Shown: positions 1 to 5,213, numbered from the stretch's first letter. The stretch is DNA of 5,213 bases from Candidatus Segetimicrobium genomatis (GCA_005882445.1 VBAN01000377.1:1-5213); one strand, 5' to 3'. A program made the numbers and translations. Notes: generated from the sequence alone by a model not told the origin.

Positions 1-728
1 CGACCCTTCAATTGAAGACGGAGCGCGCCGTCCACCTCACCCGGACGGTGCTGATCACCGCCGGCATCGGCGCGTTCCACCCGAAGACCTTCAAGAACCC
101 TTCGATCGACGGGTTCGACGGCAAGGGGCTCTATTATTTCGTCAAAAGTTTCCAGGAGTTCAAGGACAAGCGCGTCCTCATCGCCGGCGGCGGGGACTCG
201 GCGGTCGACTGGGCGCTCGGGCTCCTCGGGATCGCGCGCTCGATCACGCTGATCCACCGGCGGGACCAGTTCCGCGCCGCCGAGGACTCGGTCCAGAAGA
301 TGCTCAAGTCGTCCATCCAGGTCAAGACCTTCTACGAGCTGCGCCGCCTGGAGGGCTCGAACAAGGTCGAGCGCGCGGTCATCTACAGCAACAAGACCAA
401 CATCGATGAGACGATCGAGGTCGACGCGGTGATCGCCTCGCTGGGGTTCCTGAGCACCCTCGGCCCGATCCAGGAGTGGGGACTCGACCTGGAGCACGAC
501 AGCATCCGGGTGAACACGCGGATGGAGACCAACCTCCGCGGGGTCTACGGCGCCGGCGATATCGTGACCTATCCGGGCAAAGTCAAGCTCATCGCCACCG
601 GGTTCGGGGAGGGCGCGACCGCGGCCAACAACATCGCCGCCTACATCAACCCGAAGGCGAGCGTCTTCCCCGGCCACAGCAGCTCGCAGGACGTCCACGA
701 GAAGCAGAAGGTCTCGGCGAAAACCTAG
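1..728 (+). CDS. Ferredoxin/flavodoxin--NADP(+) reductase, thioredoxin-reductase-like type (5' end outside window)
   Basis: This cytosolic FAD enzyme is expected to move electrons between NADPH and ferredoxin or flavodoxin (EC 1.18.1.2). About 241 codons are visible. The frame is open from base 3 to the TAG at 726-728, and the TTG at 12 is internal, so the gene continues leftward. The family is usually about 330-345 aa, so roughly 90-100 N-terminal residues with the first FAD-binding GxGxxG are missing. Visible are the NADP-binding GGGDSA (nt 186-203), the HRRDQFRA phosphate-binding segment (about nt 255-278) and the C-terminal FAD motif GAGDI (nt 549-563), followed by KVKLIATGFGEG. The stretch before GGGDSA, where thioredoxin reductases carry their redox CxxC, reads GLYYFVKSFQEFKDKR and has no cysteine. 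The C-terminal PKASVFPGHSSS is typical of the YumC-like FNR family. The gene converges on the toxin gene with 9 bp between stops. Confident of the family; the physiological electron partner is inferred. Confidence 0.9.
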   Translation, partial: TLQLKTERAVHLTRTVLITAGIGAFHPKTFKNPSIDGFDGKGLYYFVKSFQEFKDKRVLIAGGGDSAVDWALGLLGIARSITLIHRRDQFRAAEDSVQKMLKSSIQVKTFYELRRLEGSNKVERAVIYSNKTNIDETIEVDAVIASLGFLSTLGPIQEWGLDLEHDSIRVNTRMETNLRGVYGAGDIVTYPGKVKLIATGFGEGATAANNIAAYINPKASVFPGHSSSQDVHEKQKVSAKT

Positions 729-737
729 ATCACACGC

Positions 738-1052
738 TTAGAGCGGCCTTTCCACCTTCCCACCCCGCTCAAGGTGGCGTTGCAGGTCGCGGTAGAAATT
801 CTCGTGCTGTCCGACCGCGACGAAATACACAATGTTTCGCCTTTCTTCGATGATATATGCGACGAGCCACTGATCATTCTGGGCCTTGAATTTTTCCACC
901 CAGACCTGACGCAGCGCCCCGCGCTTCCGATCTCCCCGATGCGGATCCTGGAGGATCTGCGCCTGCACTTCGTCGAGCCGATGAATAACTGCCGGCGCGA
1001 GGCGCTTACGATCCTTATTGTAGCTTGGAGCGGCGAGTCCGGTATATGGCAG
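738..1052 (-). CDS. RelE/ParE-like type II toxin, probable CTG start
   Basis: Probable toxin of a toxin-antitoxin pair, 104 aa if started at the CTG at 1052-1050. The RelE/ParE fold usually gives ribosome-dependent mRNA cleavage or gyrase poisoning; which applies here cannot be told. The N-terminal region shows APSYNKDRKRL followed by a long helix, then a basic RGDRKRGAL stretch, strand-like WLVAYIIE and NIVYFVAVG, and a conserved-looking tail HENFYRDLQRHL. No ATG, GTG or TTG occurs in frame before GTG 968. Starting there would remove 28 residues, including the first strand and most of the first helix, so I prefer CTG, which directly follows the antitoxin TAA in the same frame. A GGGGG run at 1062-1066 could serve as ribosome binding site at 9 nt. 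Translation is probably coupled to the antitoxin. The gene is less GC-rich than the dehydrogenase operon, in keeping with mobile TA modules. The toxin call is moderately sure from motif pattern; the start is uncertain. Confidence 0.68.
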   Translation of the reverse strand: MPYTGLAAPSYNKDRKRLAPAVIHRLDEVQAQILQDPHRGDRKRGALRQVWVEKFKAQNDQWLVAYIIEERRNIVYFVAVGQHENFYRDLQRHLERGGKVERPL

Positions 1053-1280
1053 TTACCGCCGCCCCCACGCGACAGGCTCAGCAAGTCCCGCCTCGACCTC
1101 AGCCGTCCCCGCCAGAACCTTCTCGATGAAACGGAACGGCAGATCAGGATTGTCTTCTGCGATCATGGCCAACTCGATGTACCGGCGTGCCTGCTCGCTG
1201 AGGGGTCGATGCTGTCCTTTCGCCCGCGCGGCAAGTCTGCGCTTCAATGTCTGGCCCACGCGTAGATTCAGCGCAACCAT
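1053..1280 (-). CDS. Ribbon-helix-helix antitoxin of the TA pair
   Basis: A 75-aa antitoxin-like protein, expected to bind and neutralise the downstream toxin and, with it, repress its own promoter. Residues 2-8 (VALNLRV) form the DNA-contacting beta strand. Residues 9-21 (GQTLKRRLAARAK) form helix 1, and the segment around PLSEQARRYIELAM (26-39) forms helix 2 of a FitA/ParD-like ribbon-helix-helix fold. The remaining 35 residues are acidic and hydrophobic and look like a toxin-binding tail. ATG 1280 is chosen over the in-frame GTG at 1322 for two reasons: a purine-rich ribosome binding site (AGAGAGGAG, 1293-1301) lies 12 nt upstream, and GTG 1322 lies upstream of the -10 box of the likely promoter, so it would not be transcribed. 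The stop TAA (1055-1053) abuts the toxin CTG. The RHH family is well supported; the exact antitoxin subfamily is not. Confidence 0.78.
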   Translation of the reverse strand: MVALNLRVGQTLKRRLAARAKGQHRPLSEQARRYIELAMIAEDNPDLPFRFIEKVLAGTAEVEAGLAEPVAWGRR

Positions 1281-1292
1281 AGAGAATATCCA

Positions 1293-1301
1293 CTCCTCTC
1301 T
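1293..1301 (-). promoter_or_regulatory. Ribosome binding site of the antitoxin
   Basis: AGAGAGGAG on the minus strand is a strong Shine-Dalgarno match. Its spacing of 12 nt to ATG 1280 is longer than usual. It supports ATG 1280 rather than the upstream GTG at 1322. Confidence 0.5.
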
Positions 1302-1312
1302 TGTACGCGACA

Positions 1313-1329
1313 ATTGTAACACATTGTAA
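1313..1329 (-). repeat. 10-bp-phased TTACAAT direct repeat, candidate TA operator
   Basis: On the minus strand TTACAAT occurs twice (1329-1323 and 1319-1313), the copies offset by 10 bp, one helical turn. The second copy covers the -10 box and runs into the palindrome ACAATTGT (1310-1317 region on the + strand reads caattgt). Ribbon-helix-helix antitoxins commonly bind short, helically phased repeats over their own promoter, so this is a natural autorepression site. Binding is inferred. Confidence 0.45.
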
Positions 1330-1341
1330 TACGTTCGTCAA
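1313..1341 (-). promoter_or_regulatory. Sigma70-type promoter of the toxin-antitoxin operon
   Basis: Read on the minus strand, TTGACG (1341-1336) and TACAAT (1318-1313) are separated by exactly 17 bp, close to the consensus TTGACA-N17-TATAAT. Transcription would begin near 1306, giving a short leader of about 26 nt before the antitoxin ATG at 1280. This fits the ribosome binding site at 1293-1301. It is the only near-consensus promoter I noticed in the window. The call rests on sequence match only. Confidence 0.65.
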
Positions 1342-1364
1342 ACGGCAGATATCTTTGCCCTCAA

Positions 1365-1838
1365 TCAATGGTATCGGAACCAGGCTCTCCAACCTGTTGG
1401 AAAGAGACCCACGAAAAGTTGCCCTTGTGAGGTGCTCGCTCCATCCGGCGCCTGCCCGGGGAAGTAGAGGATAACAATCCATGTCCGGTCCGCCACCGCT
1501 TTACCGCAAAAGTTGGCAGCCATTCGCCCGTACCCTTCGGGCCGGGTGGGAGCGGGATACATATCGGTGATTCTGTAACCAGTCCACTTGATGTTTGTAT
1601 AGAGGGTTGGAATCGCTTTTTGCAGGTAAGCTCGTATGGCCGACTCGGCGCCGGGAGGCGACGGCAGCGGAAGCTCATCTGGACAAATCCCCGTCTTCGG
1701 ACTGGACGGGACTGTCCCCGCCTGAGTCGCCGCCGGGCGTGGTTTTGAGTCCGGGCGAAACGGGCCGGACTCCGAGCGGCCAACGCCTGCTGCCAGGAAG
1801 AATGCAAGCACCGATGCCAGAGTGGCTAGACGCTTCAC
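1365..1838 (-). CDS. Predicted exported protein of unknown function
   Basis: A 157-aa protein I do not recognise by name. The N-terminus MKRLATLASVLAFFLAAGV has a basic start and a hydrophobic core like a Sec signal peptide, with cleavage probably between residues 18 and 24. A Pro/Ser/Ala-rich linker follows (about 25-62). A compact C-terminal domain (about 64-157) carries aromatic and strand-like segments: WTGYRITDMYPAP, WIVILYFPG, QGQLFVGLF and a terminal GWRAWFRYH. Two cysteines, C52 and C111, could pair once exported. The GTG at 1838 is the first possible start, since TAG lies directly upstream in frame, and the signal peptide begins right there; no strong ribosome binding site is seen. 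It lies 26 bp after the lipA stop on the same strand, so it may be read through from that operon, but nothing links it functionally to lipoate. Envelope or periplasmic location is inferred. Confidence 0.65.
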   Translation of the reverse strand: MKRLATLASVLAFFLAAGVGRSESGPFRPDSKPRPAATQAGTVPSSPKTGICPDELPLPSPPGAESAIRAYLQKAIPTLYTNIKWTGYRITDMYPAPTRPEGYGRMAANFCGKAVADRTWIVILYFPGQAPDGASTSQGQLFVGLFPTGWRAWFRYH

Positions 1839-2035
1839 CTAAACGATTGCAAGGCCCCTACTAGTCAGGGCGCCCCGGCTCCCACCGCCTGCTCGTCCGC
1901 GTGGTAGGAACTGCGGACGAGCGGCCCGGACTCCACGTGCCGGAAGCCCATCGCCAGCCCGTCGCGCTTGAACTCGGCGAACTCCTCGGGATCGTAGTAC
2001 CGGGCGATCGGCGCGTAGTCCTTGCCCGGGCTGAG

Positions 2036-2044
2036 GTACCCCAC
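2036..2044 (-). other. Junction of an in-frame internal deletion in lipA
   Basis: GTG GGG (2044-2039) codes the V-G of the MMVG motif, and the next codon TAC (2038-2036) begins [15 protein letters not shown]. In LipA proteins these blocks are normally separated by about 27 residues containing the LGE segment and a helix that ends in GQ. The reading frame is kept across the join. The size is estimated from remembered family sequences, not from an alignment. Confidence 0.75.
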
Positions 2045-2395
2045 CATCATCCCGCTCTTGGTGAGCCAGCGTCCTCCCCCGGCCTTCGCCCGGGCGAGCA
2101 GGTCGAGGGACCGGCGGTAGCTTCCGCCGCCGCGGACCGCCCGGAACAGCCTCGGGACCGTCTCGATGTTGTGGTTGAGGATGTCGGGGCCCGCCTCGAG
2201 CACGGTGCGCAGCGCCGCGGGATCGCCTTTGAAGTCGGGGATCAGGACCTCGATCGAGCACTGCGGGCGGCGCTCGCGCAGCAGCCGGATCGTCCGGGCA
2301 AACATCGCGGCGCCCCCATCCGCGAGGTCGTCGCGGTCCACGGAGGTGACGACGACGTGGCGGAGCCCCATCGCGCTCGCGGCCTCGGCCACCCG

Positions 2396-2403
2396 CTCCG
2401 CTC
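2396..2403 (-). other. Frameshift site in lipA (apparent loss of one C)
   Basis: The minus strand reads GTC CGG GAG CGG AGC GGG here. Adding one C after GAG gives GTC CGG GAG CCG GAG CGG GTG, coding V-R-E-P-E-R-V, which matches the family pattern LDxxEPxRVAEA. A single-base deletion in a GCCGG context is therefore the simplest explanation. Confidence 0.85.
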
Positions 2404-2649
2404 CCGGACATCCAGTTCGGTGGGCAGCCCGTGGGCGATGGCGCAGTAGGCGCAGTGCCGGGTGCAGACGTTGCCGAGGATCAGGAACGTCGCCGTCCGG
2501 CGCTCCCAGCAGTCGCCGATGTTCGGGCAGCGGGCCTCCTCGCACACGGTGTGCAGCGCCTGCGTGTGCATGATGCCCACCAGTTCCCGGAAGTTGGGTC
2601 CGGAGGGCAGCCTGACCTTGAGCCACTCCGGCCGCCGTATCGTGCTCAT

Positions 2650-4029
2650 CGCATCCTCAGCCCGCGCTCGCTCGGCTCGTCCATAACAGAACTCGGGGGA
2701 ATCCCCGGCGGGCGCAAATTCTTCCAGCTGCCGCTTGATATGGGTCAGAAACTGGACGCCCACCGCGCCGTCGAAGATCCGGTGGTCGAACGCCAGCCCC
2801 AGATTCATCATCTCGCGGATGGCGATGCCCTCGCCGACGACAACCGGCCGCCGCACGATCGCGTCCGTGGCCAGAATCGCCGCCTGCGGGTAGTTGATGA
2901 TCGGCATCGAGATGATCGAGCCAAACACCCCGGGGTTGGTCAGCGTGAACGTGCCCCCCGAGACATCCTCGAGCGCGAGCTTGCCATCGCGCGCCAGGGT
3001 GGAGAGCCGGGCGACCTCCTTCGCCAGGTCCACCACGGACTTCTGGTCCGCGTGCTTGATGACCGGGACGATCAGCCCGTCGGGGATCGCGACCCCGATG
3101 CCGAAATGAATCGCCTGCTTGTGAAGGATGCCTTCCGGGGTGAACGTCGCGTTGACCATCGGGAACGCCCGGAGCGCCCGGGTCGTCGCGCGCACGATGA
3201 ACGCGGTGAGCGAGATGTTGACGCCGTGGCGCGCCTGCCAGGCCGCCTTGTGCGCCTCCCGGTGCCGGACCAGGGCCGTGAGATCCACCTCGATGATCCC
3301 GTAGGCGTGGGGGATTTCCCGTTTGCTCTGCGCCAGGCGCTCGGCGATCGTGCGGCGGATGGGCGTGAGCCTCTGGAGTTGATCGCCGGCGGCCGGGGGA
3401 GGCCCGGCCGGCGCGGGTGCCTGAGCGTTCCGAGCGGGCGCCCGGGTCGAGGCGGCCGCGGCGCCGGCAGATGGAGCCGCGCGGGCCTGGAGGTAGCGGA
3501 GCACATCGTCCTTGGTGATGCGCCCACCGTCCCCAGTCCCTGGGATCGATTCCAGTTCCTGGGCTGGGATCTGATGCTCCTCCGCCATGCGGCGCACCAG
3601 CGGCGTCAGGCGGACCGCCCGGTCGCGCGCGGGCGGCGCACCAACCTGACGCGCCCTTCCACCGTCCCCAACCGCGGCAGGCGCGCGGGCCGCGCCCGCG
3701 GCGGCAGCGGAGGCGGGGCGGGCGGCGGGCGCAGGCGCGCTCGCCGCGGGAGGAGCCGCGGCGGACGGCCGGGCCGCCACGGGCGCTCCGGCCGCTTCCT
3801 CGATCACGGCGATCGCCGTGCCGACCACCACGGTCTCCCCTTCCTTGACCAGGATCTCCTTCAGCACGCCGGCAAAAGGCGACGGCATCTCCACGTTCAC
3901 CTTGTCGGTGATCACCTCGACGAGGGGCTCGTACTTGGCCACCGATTCACCGGGGCGCTTGAGCCACTTGCCGATCGTCCCCTCGTGGACGCTCTCGCCG
4001 AGTTGCGGCATCTTGATGTTGGTCGCCAT
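2650..4029 (-). CDS. 2-oxoacid dehydrogenase E2, dihydrolipoyl acyltransferase (no stop codon before lipA)
   Basis: E2 is the core of the complex: its lipoyl arm takes the acyl group from E1 and passes it to CoA. From ATG 4029 the order is: lipoyl domain (1-80) with the modified lysine K43 in [12 protein letters not shown]; Ala/Pro linker (about 81-139); peripheral-subunit-binding domain (about 140-181, [20 protein letters not shown]); second linker (182-217); catalytic domain (218 to about 438) with [12 protein letters not shown] and the active-site FDHRIFDGA (H416). The single lipoyl domain and the adjacent E1-beta suggest a branched-chain-type complex, though the acyl specificity is inferred. 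AGGGAG at 4035-4040 is 5 nt from ATG. The frame meets no stop at the natural C-terminus near residue 438 and runs through residue 460 into the LipA methionine, finally ending at 2242 in the wrong lipA frame (595 codons in all). One base fewer at TTT 2716-2718 would instead give a tail ending at TGA 2648-2646, overlapping the lipA ATG. Confidence 0.9.
2655..2658 (-). promoter_or_regulatory. Ribosome binding site of lipA
   Basis: GAGG sits 5 nt before ATG 2649. It lies inside the reading frame that continues from E2 and argues that lipA starts translation on its own rather than as the tail of a fusion protein. Confidence 0.45.
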
Positions 4030-4034
4030 CGTGG

Positions 4035-4040
4035 CTCCCT
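4035..4040 (-). promoter_or_regulatory. Ribosome binding site of the E2 gene
   Basis: AGGGAG on the minus strand lies 5 nt before ATG 4029. It fixes the E2 start, which coincides with the beginning of the lipoyl domain ([13 protein letters not shown]). Confidence 0.6.
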
Positions 4041-4041
4041 C

Positions 4042-4071
4042 TCGGTCGCGAACGCTACGTGTTCGGTCGCG
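4042..4071 (-). repeat. 9-bp direct repeat in the E1-beta/E2 gap
   Basis: CGCGACCGA occurs at 4071-4063 and again at 4050-4042 on the minus strand, offset by 21 bp (two helical turns), inside a 53-bp gap. Between the copies CGAAC (4065-4061) and GTTCG (4053-4049) could form a weak 5-bp stem. It may be a regulatory or mRNA-processing element, or chance in GC-rich DNA. Confidence 0.25.
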
Positions 4072-4082
4072 CCCGGCCCGCG

Positions 4083-5066
4083 CTAATAGGCTACCAGGGT
4101 GCGCGCGGCCGCGGCGATCTTGTCGGCGGTGATCATAAACCACTCTTCGATCGGCGCAGAGAAGGGAACGGCGGGGACCTCCGGACCGCCCAGCCGGGTC
4201 GGCGGGGCATCCAGGGACTTGAACCCTTCCTCGGCGATCGTGGCCGCGATCTCCGCCCCGAAGCCTCCAAACCGGTTGTCCTCGTGGACGATCAGCGCGC
4301 GGCTGGTGCGCGCAACGCTCTCGAGAATCGTCTTCGTGTCCAGCGGCCGGAGCGTGCGCACGTCCACGACTTCGGCCTCGATCCCCTCCCGGGCGAGCTG
4401 CTCCGCGGCCCCCAGCGACTCGTGCAGCATCAGCCCGTAGGCGAAGATGCTCAGGTCCCGGCCCGGGCGGCGGACGGCGGACGGCCCAATCGGCACGGTG
4501 AAGTCCCCGTCGGGGACCTCCCCGCGCACCGAGCGGTACATCTTCTTGTGCTCGAGGTAGAGCACCGGATCGTGATCGCGGACCGCGGACCTGAGCAGTC
4601 CTTTGGCGTCCGCCGGCGTGGAGGGCACTACCACCTTCAGACCCGGGATGTGCGCGTAGAAGGCCTCGATCGACTGCGAGTGGTAGAGGGCGCCGTGGAC
4701 GCCGCCGCCGTAGGGCGTCCGGATGACCATTGGGCACTCGAAGCCGTTCCGGGAGCGATACCGCAGCCGGGCGGCTTCGCTCAGGATCTGATCGAACGCC
4801 GGGTGAATGAAGTCCGCGAACTGGATCTCCGCGATGGGACGCAGCCCGTTGACCGACATGCCGATGGCGACGCCGATGATCAACGACTCGGCGAGGGGCG
4901 TGTCGATCACCCGCGCCTCCCCAAAGGCTTCGTAGAGCCCGTCGGTCACCCCAAACACGCCGCCCTTCCGGCCCACGTCCTCGCCCAAGATGACGGTGGA
5001 GGGATCCCGGGCCATCTCCTCGTGGAGGGCATCGTGGATGGCGTCGAGGAAGCGTTTGTCGGCCAT
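4083..5066 (-). CDS. 2-oxoacid dehydrogenase E1 component, beta subunit (branched-chain type)
   Basis: This 327-aa subunit pairs with E1-alpha to form the thiamine-diphosphate decarboxylase that oxidatively decarboxylates 2-oxo acids and loads the acyl group onto E2. The N-terminus has ILGEDVGRKGGVFGVTDGL and IDTPLAESLIIG, the family segments that supply the glutamate activating thiamine diphosphate. Next come IAEIQFADFIHPAFDQI and HGALYHSQSIEAFYAHIPG. The last matches branched-chain E1-beta better than pyruvate E1-beta, so the substrates are probably the oxo acids of Val, Leu and Ile; this is an inference. The C-terminal transketolase-like domain carries VVDVRTLRPLDTKTI and VHEDNRFGGFGAEIAA. 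Length is normal for the family and no lesion is seen. ATG 5066 lies 3 bp after the E1-alpha stop, with GGAG at 5076-5079 as ribosome binding site, so the two subunits are probably translationally coupled. E2 starts 53 bp downstream. Confidence 0.93.
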   Translation of the reverse strand: MADKRFLDAIHDALHEEMARDPSTVILGEDVGRKGGVFGVTDGLYEAFGEARVIDTPLAESLIIGVAIGMSVNGLRPIAEIQFADFIHPAFDQILSEAARLRYRSRNGFECPMVIRTPYGGGVHGALYHSQSIEAFYAHIPGLKVVVPSTPADAKGLLRSAVRDHDPVLYLEHKKMYRSVRGEVPDGDFTVPIGPSAVRRPGRDLSIFAYGLMLHESLGAAEQLAREGIEAEVVDVRTLRPLDTKTILESVARTSRALIVHEDNRFGGFGAEIAATIAEEGFKSLDAPPTRLGGPEVPAVPFSAPIEEWFMITADKIAAAARTLVAY

Positions 5067-5069
5067 GAC

Positions 5070-5213
5070 CTACGGCTCCGCGTCGGGCTCGAAGTAGACG
5101 TACCGGGTGGCGGTGGCCGGGTCCGGCAGCGGGGCCGCTTCGGCGATCTCGGTGCCCAGGTCCACCTCGCGCTGGATCCGCGCGCGGATCTCCTGCTCCG
5201 CCTCGGGGGTGAG
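5070..5213 (-). CDS. 2-oxoacid dehydrogenase E1 component, alpha subunit, C-terminal end (gene continues beyond window)
   Basis: Only the last 47 codons are present, open to the right edge and ending at TAG 5072-5070. The translation contains LTPEAEQEIRARIQREVD, an acidic helix, then APLPDPATATRYVYFEP, which fits the C-terminal helix and tail of E1-alpha subunits. The position 3 bp before E1-beta in the standard alpha-beta-E2 order supports the call strongly. The thiamine-binding part lies outside the window. Confidence 0.85.
   Translation of the reverse strand, partial: LTPEAEQEIRARIQREVDLGTEIAEAAPLPDPATATRYVYFEPDAEP

Larger units (their letters stand above)
1865..2649 (-). pseudogene. lipA: Lipoyl synthase LipA, frameshifted and internally deleted as sequenced
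   Basis: LipA is a radical-SAM enzyme that inserts two sulfurs into octanoyl groups on lipoyl domains (EC 2.8.1.8). The N-terminal part (2649-2401) has both expected cysteine sets: C36-x4-C41-x5-C47 for the auxiliary cluster and C62-x3-C66-x2-C69 for the SAM cluster. After E83 the frame breaks. The family sequence resumes one frame over as [19 protein letters not shown] (from 2398) and runs to the end with [14 protein letters not shown] and the C-terminal [10 protein letters not shown], whose serine ligates the auxiliary cluster in this family. In addition MMVG is followed directly by [15 protein letters not shown], omitting about 27 residues that include the usual LGE segment. Repaired for frame only, the protein would be about 261 aa, against roughly 285-320 normally. 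ATG 2649 has GAGG 5 nt upstream. Identity is certain; whether the damage is genuine decay or sequence error is open. Confidence 0.88.

Noticed and set aside
12..14. TTG as the start of the ferredoxin reductase
   Set aside because: The frame is open to the left edge, and the family's N-terminal FAD-binding region is missing, so this codon is internal.
729..737. Terminator between the convergent FNR and toxin genes
   Set aside because: Only 9 bp separate the stops, and I see no stable hairpin with a T run there.
738..968. A 76-aa toxin starting at GTG 968
   Set aside because: It would lose the first strand and most of the first helix, while the same frame upstream codes family-like residues back to the antitoxin stop.
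1281..1322. Antitoxin start at GTG 1322 (14 extra residues)
   Set aside because: That codon lies upstream of the -10 box, and the extra residues do not fit before the ribbon-helix-helix strand; ATG 1280 has a ribosome binding site.
3420..3480. Ala/Pro-coding low-complexity repeats in E2 as a repeat element
   Set aside because: These are the flexible inter-domain linkers normal for E2 proteins.
2431..4086. A 551-codon open frame on the + strand opposite E2 and lipA
   Set aside because: It is Arg/Gly/Asp-rich and shows no recognisable domain. Long antisense frames are expected opposite GC-rich genes; E2 and LipA are unmistakable on the other strand.
4083..4737. Upstream extension of the E2 frame through the E1-beta gene
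   Set aside because: It is an out-of-frame shadow of E1-beta; the E2 ribosome binding site and lipoyl domain start at 4029.

Overview
The window is GC-rich bacterial chromosomal DNA, clearly richer in G+C on the right-hand side than in the middle. No gene pins down the lineage. A thioredoxin-reductase-like ferredoxin--NADP reductase beside a branched-chain-type 2-oxoacid dehydrogenase operon would suit several high-GC, non-enteric soil or thermophile phyla. I see no rRNA, tRNA, CRISPR array, insertion sequence or origin.

Left end (1-728, + strand): the 3' two-thirds of a ferredoxin/flavodoxin--NADP(+) reductase gene, whose start lies outside the window. Only 9 bp after its stop, and convergent with it, is a type II toxin-antitoxin pair on the - strand: a 75-aa ribbon-helix-helix antitoxin (1053-1280) and a RelE/ParE-like toxin (738-1052). 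The pair has its own near-consensus sigma70-type promoter, which overlaps a 10-bp-phased direct repeat suited to autorepression. The toxin has no ATG, GTG or TTG at its natural N-terminus and seems to start at a CTG abutting the antitoxin stop in the same frame.

Middle (1365-1838, - strand): a small, predicted exported protein of unknown function, 26 bp downstream of lipA.

Right half (1865-5213, - strand): a lipoate-dependent 2-oxoacid dehydrogenase operon, in transcription order E1-alpha C-terminus (cut by the window edge), complete E1-beta, E2 lipoyl acyltransferase and lipoyl synthase (lipA). E1-beta resembles the branched-chain family most. E1 decarboxylates the 2-oxo acid, E2 carries and transfers the acyl group on its lipoyl arm, and LipA inserts the sulfurs that make that arm, so the operon pairs a lipoyl enzyme with its cofactor maker. 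No E3 gene is visible.

The most notable part is the E2-lipA stretch. As sequenced, E2 has no stop codon and runs in frame into LipA. LipA then changes frame near 2400, where one added base restores the family consensus. It also lacks about 27 residues, including the usual Gly-Leu-Gly-Glu segment, at 2038/2039. Either this is a decaying or rearranged lipA or the assembly is locally wrong. A true E2-LipA fusion is possible but less likely, because both alternative frames offer well-placed E2 stops and lipA has its own ribosome binding site.
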